NCBI RefSeq assembly: GCF_032854445.1
Contig: NC_088300.1
Coordinates: 7,502,001 to 7,566,000, forward strand
Length of the DNA stretch: 64,000 nt
Origin: Liolophura sinensis
Taxonomy: Eukaryota; Mollusca; Polyplacophora; Chitonida; Chitonidae
Direction of reading: 5' to 3'
Part shown: in pieces, positions 48,530-59,000 of the stretch
Position numbering within the stretch: position 1 is the first letter of the stretch
Layout: the number at the start of each line of letters is the position of its first letter
Notes under the pieces: model-generated
What the model saw: the letters and a program-made list of their open reading frames with translations, nothing else
What the model was told of the DNA's origin: nothing
The model's database searches: none
Program-made: the position numbers and the translations under genes

Positions 48530-49411
48530 TTGGAAGCAGCTGGGGGATATTTTATCCAATGGACTGACCACGGACCATGCCAGAGTGGGAGGACTGGTGA
48601 ATACCAAAGCCTTGTGTCTACAGCACTTGAAAACAACTTTACGAAAGAATGCATAATAGCATTGTGATGTGCACTGATGGGCAGCAGTGGGAGTTTGTGT
48701 GGAATACCTCATGACAAGTTCTGGAGTGATATACAGGGTACACACATGTACATGGGCAGTTTAAGCCAAAATTCATTGGATGTGCTCATTGGGAATGCCT
48801 AACCAAGCAAGCTGGATTAAAGTGCGTGCTTCAGTTGTTTTCAGTCCTTCTGCCAAAGACACATTACACATCCAAAGTTCTCTTAATGCGGCCAGGAAAT
48901 TGTGGGACAATTTTTATCGAATACCGATATTTTGTGAAGATGTAACTTTGTGTAATCATGTTTAAACAGAGATTTTCCTGAAGGATTTTTAATGAATTTT
49001 GTGATGATAGATTGCTCATACTATAATGCCATTGGATCAGAGTGGTTTTTATTTGGATATATACATCTTGTTGATTTATATCTTTTTTACTCCCTACAAA
49101 ATTTTGCCTGTGTAGAAGTTTGGCATAAATGGTGCTAATCCTTGTAGATTTCTCTGTCATAATTATTTTGTGAAAGTAAAAACTCATTGCTGAAAACCAA
49201 GCATGACCTGCTGCGTACATGTTATGTATGATGTACATACAGTGTGTATTATTAAGTATGAGTTACATGCACAGTGTGTACTGTAATGTACTGTATACTG
49301 TGTGTGCTGATGGTGTAATGCACGGTGTAAACTGTTAAGTATAAGATACATTGACAGTGTGTGCTGTTAAGTGTGAGGTACATGCACATTGCAAACTGTC
49401 AACATTAATGG

Positions 49412-49708
49412 CATACACGTACAGTGTATACTGTGATGTACTCCATATGGTCTGTGCTGTTCAGTATGAGGCACATGAAGTATGAGGTACATGTACAGTG
49501 CAAACTGTTAAGTGTGACTACTGACATACACGTACAGTGTATACTGTGATGTACTCCATATGGTCTGTGCTGTTCAGTATGAGGCACATGAAGTATGAGG
49601 TACATGTACAGTGCAAACTGTTAAGTGTGACTACTGACATACACGTACAGTGTATACTGTGATGTACTCCAGATGGTCTGTGCTGTTCAGTATGAGGCAC
49701 ATGAAGTA
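49412..49708. repeat. 113-bp tandem repeat, about 2.6 copies
   Basis: CATACACGTACAGTGTATAC recurs at 49412, 49525 and 49638, a period of 113 bp. It sits in a wider decayed region (about 49240-49800) of ACAGTGT/GTACTGT words. It starts about 0.9 kb after the MiDAC-family stop, so it may be in the 3' UTR. Confidence 0.9.
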
Positions 49709-52223
49709 TGAGTGCACAGTGCAGACTGTGAAGTATTACACATATACAATGGGTACTGCAATGTACTCTATACAGTTTGTTTGTTTGTACTTGCTTTGTT
49801 CAATGTGCACTGTTCTGTACTTAAGACAGTAGGATGGACCATAATGATATAGAACAAAAGCAGCATAAAATGTTCAGGGAAGGACCCTGAACATGTGTAT
49901 ATATTATAAAGGATACTTTAGACTGTGAGCAAGGAGCCTCTGTGAGATTGACATGTAGATATGTACAGTAGCATATTTGTATTTGCTAGATGAACAGTGA
50001 CCTTGAGCAGCGAGGGATATTTTCCAGAGAGTGACCAGCAGATACTCCTCTCAAACGTTACTACTATAATTGTTCTTTTAGAACAAACATTTCTAATGCT
50101 AAAAGCTAAAATTACATTTCTCTCCCATTTTCTTTTTTCATAAAAGTAAAGATATGTATGCGTTATTCATAAGATGGACTAACAATGTGGGAAAGGAAAA
50201 ACTGTCCATTCTTGTCAAAAAATAGCTAGAACTAGCTAGACTAGAAAAAAAATCCAAAAAATTAGGAGAATCCAGTAAGGTATGTTTCATCTTAACAACT
50301 GGTTTAATTATCAAAGTTGAATTGAGCTGAGAAGGCCAACAAATAAATCATTCGTTTAATGTAGAAATTTAAAATCAGAGCAAGAAGAGATTCTCAAGTG
50401 TAACCATTAACATTTTGTCAAATTTTGTGTTAAATCAGCATTCATGCAGATGTTAGTGTAGAATAAACATCTTGAGTTTACACGTGTTCTCCCTGAACTG
50501 CTGAACAATACAGTTTTCAAATCAGAGAGAGAGATGGAGACAAATGTGGTAAATTTGGTATTTGGTTATAGGCTGCAGTTGTGCTTTTTTTTTGCAGTCA
50601 GTGAATTTGATGATAAAATGTGTCTGTGTCATGTCAGCAGTGAGAAAAACATATATATATTAGGATATGTTTTTATCCAGGACTGCACATTTTGGTGCTA
50701 AATGGACTATCTGTATCATTCACTCATTGTCAGTCAAGATTCTTGATACAGAGAATGTCAGCTGAGCAATTTGGAGAAGAGAAAAACTGAATTCTTTACC
50801 AAAAAATAGGTAGAGAAACAAAGAATGCACACAGAACTTTTTTCTTTCAATGAAGGTAAATCTTTGGCCATAGGTTCAGTTTAACATTTGTCTTTTCCAG
50901 GGGTTATAACTTTAGATGTCTGATACAGCTACTTGCGGGAGTCTTGGATGGTGCCTACCCATAGGTAGTTCTATTTCTATTGAAGACCACATATTTACTC
51001 ATTTAACTAGATTTGGGTAATAAATTAGACCACATAAAGCAGCCTGTTTTTTGTCTCAACACTCCTTTCTCTTCCACGGTAAAATTAAAATTGTCTGCTG
51101 GACACCTTGATAAACCACAAGTAAGGAGAGAACTGCTTTAGTGACTGAATTGCACATGCCGATGTGTGTATATTTTGTACTACTATATGCTGCTAAGAGA
51201 AGTAGGGGATCTGTACGTATGTTGTAAATACTCATGGTGCTACATGGTCTGTGTACTGGGGCATGTATACGACTGAAGCCTCTTCAGTCAGTTCTATTTT
51301 ATTTTTATACTTTAGATATTTTAGACTATCTAGCTCTCCATATTTCCCATTTTTACTCCCCGTGTTTGAAATTATCCTACAAGGTGCATTTGTGCTATCT
51401 AGAGAACAACATACATGTATATTGATCATAACACTTTGATTCATTTATAGTGTTACGTATGGACTACAACGTAGCTGAAATGTCAGCGTGTGACTTTGCT
51501 CTCAGCATTGATGTTCACATGTGTACAGATTCGAGTTTTATGATGTGTAAATAGAAATTCAGAATACTATTCAATTCAGTACAATTTTCAATTTAAAGTT
51601 ATGCTGATAATTGTCAGGCCAGGTTTAATTTTGAACCTACAAAATGAAATGAAGAAATTTAGTCCTGCTCAGTGAATACATGTATATTTTTCAGGTTGTT
51701 GCATGTATATGTACTTATTATATATTTTCCAGGTGCATGTATAACTCATTTACCCTCGTTACTAGCAGCTCTGTAGATTCAAGGTCTGGTAGGTGAATGA
51801 ATTAATGCAGATTCCCTTCACCCAACTCCTCCACTCTTCATTCTAGTACATGGTACTGGTGACATCAGCAGCCTAAGTGTCTTTTTTTGTAGCTTCATCG
51901 TAAGTGTATAGAGTATGTGGTTCATGTAGCAGCTTATCACCACATGCTCATGCAGCTTTGTTCTTGTAAAGCCTTGTTAAATATTGTACAATTATTATCT
52001 TCCCCACACAGATCTTTTGCCAATGAATTAAGAATTGTCCTGGGGTATGAAATTTCTATATCCTTGTAGATATGTGTATATTGCAGAGAATTTGAAATTT
52101 TTATTGATATATTGTGATACCCTGTGTGTCTGTCTGTCCGTCTTTAGATACTCACCTTGAGCAGATCAGATTATAGTGTTATCAGGCATTGTTTGTTATT
52201 ACCTACTGCAGATGTTGTTTGGT

Positions 52224-52349
52224 GTGGAAGTTGCTACTGTCTACAGTAGATGTGGATATGGTAATGTGGAAGTTGCTACTGTCTACAGTAGATGTGGATG
52301 TTGTAGTGTGGAAGTTACTACTGTCTACAGTAGATGTGGATGTTGTAGT
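52224..52349. repeat. 42-bp repeat, three units with internal hairpin
   Basis: Three units of GTGGAAGTTGCTACTGTCTA and following sequence, exactly 42 bp each. Each carries the near-palindrome CTACTGTCTACAGTAG (7-bp arms, 2-nt loop). Confidence 0.9.
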
Positions 52350-54443
52350 GATAGTTTTGTACTTGTGAGTGATTATGTTGTTCTTTTAAACCAGTAGACC
52401 TCTACATTTACATGACAATGCCTTAGTAATCTGTTGTTGTTTGTTTTTGTTTTTTTTTTTTGTTTTTTTTTTTAAACAAATAAGTCTCGCTGGCTATATA
52501 CATGTAAATCATGAATGGCAAATATAAAAAATTTTATTTCACAGAACAACACACTGTTCACAACAGTGTGCCTGAAAACTTCTATCTGTTCCAGCATACT
52601 GCCAAAGCTTGTGGGGGAAAAAGCTTTCTACAGGCCGATAAGTTGCAGGTTTTCTTTACATAACATGTACATTTGTATTCATGTATGTAAATTTGCTAAA
52701 ATTTTGTATCAGTAGTATATTTATAGCAAACTTGTGTGTGCACGTATCCTGTGTGGTGAAAATCCTCAGAGTGAAATGTCTTAAAACAAGTGATCCCCAT
52801 GGCCCCAAGTCCGTGTGAAGTGGCCCTACATTTCTGCAGTCTACAGTTATGTGAGGTGCGGATTGAAGTAGTTTACATTTGTGTGAAACTTTTGTTTCAC
52901 TTCATTTCTTATTTGTTATCACAAAAAAACCAAGTTTCTTACTGGTAACCACAAGCACCAAGTTTATTTGTAACCATAAACTCTGCGTTCTTATCTGTAA
53001 CCACAAACAGCAAATTTCTAACCAGTAACAATAAAGGTTTGTTTCACATTTATTTTAGTTTTCACTCACATTGTTAAAATGTATGAATTGATAGATTTGA
53101 TTATTTTTGGGGAGGTCAGGTATTTCTGTAAATTTCCGTGCTGCCATGCTAATGGGAAAAGAGCATTGTTTATTTGCTTTTTGAAAATTCAGAACAATTA
53201 CGTTCTCTTAAATGGCACCATTCAGTCTGTTCATCCCATTCCTCTGCAAGTTTGTTCATGTTATGCTTCAAGTTTTCAGTGCTTTATAAATGTATGGTCT
53301 TAAGCAGTCCACATGATCTGAATGTCTTATCTTTTTTACGGGTATACAAAAAGAGTAAAACCATAGAAGACATTCTGTTTGTTACCATGCTATGAAGAAT
53401 GGTAAGATTGGTTGATGTGATGTTGTTAAGACTGCATGATTATTAAAGAATGTATGTTTTTGTACATCAATGTTAACATGAACGCACTTGTTATTGTAGT
53501 TGTATATTTTATCGTATTGATGTCACTATGCGTGAAACTGCTGGTACTTGTTTTATTTCCCCAGTCTACTTGCGGGGGGAAATTTGGTCATCATACACCA
53601 TTTCTATATTATAAACATAAAAACTGTTTTCATTTAACCTCATTTAATCAACACATCATCAGAAGTGACATCTTTGTATGAAGCTGCCTTTTTAGATGAC
53701 ATCATTTATCATGCTGTACACTTGTCAACTTTTAGAAGGCATCCCATTGTACTGTTTTAATACAAGCGAACTTTGTCCTGAAAAGCATCTATCATGAGAA
53801 TAAATGGATTCAGTTTACAATGAACTGGGTCACTAACTCTTTAGCGGTGTGTCTTGAACTAACCTTGACTATTGCATGCTCAGAAGAGAACCATCTAGCA
53901 GTGTTTGTACACTATTCCTCCAGCCACAAAATTGGCTGCTGTGTATCATATAAATGAAAAATTCATCAATATGGCATTAAATCGGAACTGAGTAACTAAA
54001 TCGTGTGATAAATTAGTACAAAATGTACTGTGTATGTTTTCACCTAAAGTTTAGCATTTATCAAGTGACACATTTTCTTGATTCGTCTACCGCACAGGAC
54101 CAAGAGTGATTTGATGCCAACACTTAAGTTTTTCTGATAAGATATTTCTTACCACAAAATGTGTGTTGGCATCTAAAGTATTATTTTAAGGCCTGTGTGC
54201 TTCTTGAAATGCATTTTACACGCTGAACTTTCAGTGAAATATGATACATGTTCATTTACCGAATGCTGTGTACATGGTTTGTGTTCAGGGGACCCAGGTG
54301 GCAGAGACAGGTTGAGAAATCTACAGCACTGCATGAAAGACAACCGGCCTGTTGACAACTGGATCCATCTTCTACAGTTTGGTTAAAGTGTGATTAAGGC
54401 AGGCTGGAGTGCTTGTACACTGACAACTGTGCTGTAGGAAATA

Positions 54444-55007
54444 ATTTGTTTTATCCAATACACCAATGAGAGGAGGAAATCATGGTATTTTTTTTTTTGT
54501 CCAATACACCAATGAGAGGAAGAAATCATGGGAGATTGTTTTGTCTAATACACCAGTAAGAGGAAGAAATCATGGGAGATTGTTTTGTCTAATACACCAG
54601 TGAGGGGAAGAACTCATGGGAGATTGTTTTGTCTAATACACCAGTAAGAGGAAGAAATCATGGTAGATTGTTTTGTCTAATACACCAGTAAGAGGAGGAA
54701 ATCATGGTAGATTGTTTTGTCTAATACACCAGTGAGAGGAGGAAATCATGGTGGATTGTTTTGTCTAATGCACCAATGAGAGGAAGAACTCATGGGAGAT
54801 TGTTTTGTCTAATACACCAGTAAGAGGAGGAAATCATGGTAGATTGTTTTGTCTAATACACCAGTGAGAGGAGGAAATCGTGGTTGATTGTTTTGTCTAA
54901 TGCACCAATGAGAGGAAGAAATCATGGGAGATTGTTTTGTCTAATACACCAGTAAGAGGAAGAAATCATGGGAGATTGTTTTGTCTAATACACCAGTGAG
55001 GGGAAGG
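54444..55007. repeat. 44-bp tandem array, about 13 units
   Basis: Units read TTGTTTTGTCTAATACACCA then GTAAGAGGAAGAAATCATGG and GAGA. Alternating variants (GTAAGAGG/GTGAGAGG, AAGAAATC/AGGAAATC, CATGGGAGA/CATGGTAGA) are interspersed, as expected from unequal exchange. It lies between the two convergent genes. Confidence 0.95.
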
Positions 55008-55172
55008 CTTGGACATAAACAGCACAAGGTAAACTCGTTCGTATTGCCATTATGTTTTACACCAGAATCTCTGTGATGGCAATAATGCAAATACAAAATT
55101 GCCATTACAAATTGAAATCAAACAGGAGGATTCAAAAATAAAGGTAGTCCATGTTTTATTTCACAGTATTAA

Positions 55173-55736
55173 AGGAGAAGAAAACTTAAAATTATGACAC
55201 TATAGGCTGAAAAGAGCACATTTTTTTTCCTATCTGGTGGTGCCTGATGTATAATTTTGCAATTTTTCCTTGCCATGCACATAAAGCCTGAAAACGGCAA
55301 AGCTGGCATAAATTGCTGAGTCTATCGCATCCTCCATCTTTAACACCTGTAATTTATGCTCGGGCTGTGTTGCTTCTTGGCCAATTAGAGTGGTTAAAAC
55401 TGCTTGTTTGTGTATACTCGGAACTTATGTCCAACATTCCGGTGTCCCGATCGTCAAGAGGAAAACAAACTGTACTGTTCGCTACCTTCTGGGAAGAAGA
55501 GTTCTACCAGAAAGGTAGGAACTGCACTTTCGTTTCCAACAGCAATTCACCTCCTAACACAGAAGACTTCAGGCCTAGTTCTTAGGCAGAATGGAGTTGC
55601 CCACTAGGGGATTTTGGCGCTGACTTTATAATTTATCAATCTGAGGTACATACTAGAATTTTTTATTGCATAGACCTGTGAGAAAATGCGCACACTTTTC
55701 AGTGGTATTTGTTTGATATTTAAGTTTCCTTCTCCT
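55173..55736. mobile_element. TTAA-flanked MITE (piggyBac-type target site), 564 bp
   Basis: TTAA lies at 55169-55172 and 55737-55740. The ends are inverted: AGGAGAAGAAAACTTAAA on the left, AGGAGAAGGAAACTTAAA as the complement on the right, 17 of 18 matching. The interior has no transposase. ORFs at 55313-55607 lie inside it and are not supported as genes. Confidence 0.82.
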
Positions 55737-56006
55737 TTAAAATCAGCATCTATGTACAAGTTTATAGCAGCAATGAAATAAATAGCTGTTAAAGAAAATA
55801 TAACAATTTAATGTCCTTGTGTCAAATGTACATCAGCAGAAAATTCAGATAACAAATACGAAAATTTGCTCAGAGGAGAAATGAGGAGTAAAAGTCACTG
55901 GATTCTACCAATAAGATGGACTAAGAAAGGAATGAGTCGAGGGAAGTTTGGACGGATCACAGATTGTAGTTGTCTCCCCTTGATCACTCGGTGATTTATG
56001 TATTGA

Positions 56007-56041
56007 TTAGTCTGCATCTTCATCTCTTACCACAGGAACAC
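56007..56041 (-). CDS. DNAL1: DNAL1 exon 10 and stop
   Basis: Encodes [10 protein letters not shown] then TAA at 56009-56007. Acidic end as in the family. A minus-strand AATAAA candidate at 55667-55662 lies inside the neighbouring MITE. Confidence 0.9.
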
Positions 56042-59000
56042 CTGTAACAAAGAGAATAAGACCATCAAATAGCACAATCGAACAGAAGAACAAATTCCTT
56101 ACAGCTTTTCTGGGTTAAGTTGCAGTAAGAACTAAAAGACTGGTTTGGTTGTGAAAAGGGAGATCAACCCTCCTCTCATTAAATAACTACATGAACAACG
56201 TATGTAAATGAATATTTATTTAAGTTCAACTGAACATTTTATTGTACTGAACAAAGGGTTGTCTCCCTTTTTACATCACCTGGAAAAGCCCCTATAGTCT
56301 TTTAAATGTAACCTTCATAAAAGTGATCATATCAGGCACTTGTTAACTTAACTCTAGATCATCAAAACGATACACAAGGAAAAGTTACCATCTAGCTTTT
56401 TCAGTTTACTCAGCCGTCTGCATGCTTCGTCCCGCCATGTGTTGTTAGCCTCTTGTTCCTCATACAATGGGTTGCCTGTATTTCCAGAGAAGTTATGGAT
56501 CATAGGAACAAAAGACCATCACTAGTACACTGTTCACTAGTTAAAGAAAAATTAGGTAATGTGCAGTGTATATATCAACTACAGTAACATGTAATATAAT
56601 AAAAAGGTGCTCTTCCTCCAATAATCTCCAGCTTTTTTGGAGAATAAGCAGAGACGACATTTCAGGAATCATGCAAGTTCAGGCAGGCTTGGATGAGATA
56701 GGGTAGGCAATTTTGCGAACTAACATGGATGAAAGGCATGATAGTACAGTAACTGCTAACAGCGCGTAGGGCCCACAAACCTGGCTATGCAAGATGTATA
56801 GTCTATCTAGCAAATATATCTTACCATTTGCTTGCCCTACTTTGAGAGAGACTACACTCTGTCTCGACAATATCTGCTTGAACTCACAGGACTCCTGAAA
56901 TGCCCACTCAGCAAATGTTACACAGCATTGATTCGCAGTCAGATGTCAGTTCTTCTGAATCATTCCGAGAGACAGATGTTTTTGGCAATAAACTACATGA
57001 ATTTGATGTACAAACACTGCCTTGTTCTTGTCCCCATAGTTATGGTGATATAACCAATGAAATGTACACTTACCTACAAAAAGCAAATCTTCCAAGACAG
57101 GTAAATCTGCCTGTAATAATAATTTATATATTAATCTGATTTGTAATAATATTAAAATTAATACACAGCGCATTGCTTAAGACGGAGCCATTTCTTGTAC
57201 CACACATACAATTTCATATTCTTTGAAACTACTCTCTTGATACTGCAAATGGTCATACAGTCACTGGGCAATGTAATTACAAGGAAATAATTCATTCATT
57301 ATTTTTAGGAATGGAAAGGATTATTTCAGTCAAAACAGTAATCACATTTAGTTTTTGAAAACAACAGGGAAATGAGGCTGATTCCATCTTATCATTAGCA
57401 TATGTTAAACAACATCTATAAGAAACATACATGTATATGTATACCTACTAGTTTCATGAACTCTTCCCAGGCCTTGACAGAGTTGTTTGACATGTACAGG
57501 ACCTGCATAAAGTAAAACTTATAATGACAACATATAACTACTTACAAACAGGCAAAGAATTTTTGATATGTATACCTTGATTTTCTTGTGTACATGTTGA
57601 CCATAACCATATGACAAATCTGGCTTTTAGAAAACGAATTAATGTATCTTGAAAATATAATGACATTTTACAGTTACACAGAAATAAAAACAATAGGTGT
57701 CCATGACAGTAAAATACCATTAATAAGCCTGTTGGAAAACCCACTTTTCTTACATAAAGTTGAGCCTTGTGTTTATTTTCAATGTTTTTTTCTGCCAATT
57801 AAAGCTCATTTGAACCATGTTTTGTTTCACAACTGCCAACAGTACCTTCAGTTTTCTGAGAACATTGATGCCTTTCAGTTTTTCAATGTTGTTGTAGGAG
57901 ATCCACAATTCTTGTAATGTGTCACCAACTGCTTCCTATGAAAGGAAATGTGCATAGAAAACAATGTTTAACTTTAAATATGGCCAGTCTTCCTTTATCA
58001 AAGCAGACTTGTCAGTGATATTCTCACAGATATTTAAAGTATATACAGTTAATGTTTACTTTTTACTGTTTGTACCTAATGATTCTAAAAGTAATTCTGC
58101 TTCCTTATGAAACCATACATTAAATAACATGTGAAAAAATTACATATACCTACCAGACCAGTTAAACTTTTGATGGCATTTCTTCCAGAGACAAAATTGT
58201 GAGATTTTCTGAAAAAGGAAGTATTATTTATATATATGGTTTATACCATGTGTGGGCTTAATTGGCTTTCTGCATATGCCTGAATATACAGTTATACCAG
58301 CCATTACTTGCAAAACTTTGCAAGCTAATAAAACTTCATGGTTCATCTCAGTCTATGAGGAACACTATAATCTGTGTTGACATTTAGGCCCATCAAACAT
58401 GTCAAAATTTGTTCACTGCTTTGCTGCAGTACCACAAACTGGCAGAGCTGCAAGTGCTGTCTAGATCTGAAGGCAGAAAAACTGGTTTAGTAGTATTATT
58501 TTCATTACATCATACAGTAAGATCAGATCAGGCCTTTTAATTTGGTTGATACAAGGGTTGAGTTTTAAAGGGCCTCAGGAGTAATACTGACCTCTGCCTT
58601 CAGAGGTCAGTGTAGTGTTACTAGTCAAATGTAATCATGATGTTCAGATATGAACGGACAGAGCTTCAGTTAATTCTGAAGTCTGATAAATTAAATAAAT
58701 TACAAAACTACATCTTTTTGCATATATTTCTGCAGCAAGACATTCATTTGCTTCCGGGTATAGTATTCATGAAATCCAATGAACTGAAAACTACAGACAA
58801 CTTACCACTAAATACTAAGTTATTAACATACATAAATATGTCCTAGAACAAGCACAAACACCACAACAGTTAAGATAACTGAATCCAGAGAAAACAATCA
58901 GAAATGTTTTTCCAACTTTGCTGAATAAAGATAAATAAAATGGAAGCAAGCACTTACTTAAACCATTCAAATTTGCAATTTTTTCAATTGCATTAGTCGA

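Larger units (their letters stand above)
48530..56006. other. 3' UTR and intergenic region between convergent genes
   Basis: About 7.5 kb between two convergent stop codons. It holds a 113-bp tandem array (49412-49708), a 42-bp triplicate (52224-52349), a 44-bp array (54444-55007) and a TTAA-flanked MITE (55173-55736). Candidate plus-strand AATAAA signals occur near 50460, 53027 and 53800; which one is used is unknown. No conserved coding exon was seen. Confidence 0.7.

Noticed and set aside
54444-55007. CRISPR-like regular spacing of repeats
   Set aside because: Head-to-tail tandem units without unique spacers, in a eukaryotic genome.
55313-55607. Two overlapping ORFs of 90 and 67 codons
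   Set aside because: Inside the TTAA-flanked MITE, with no family signature.
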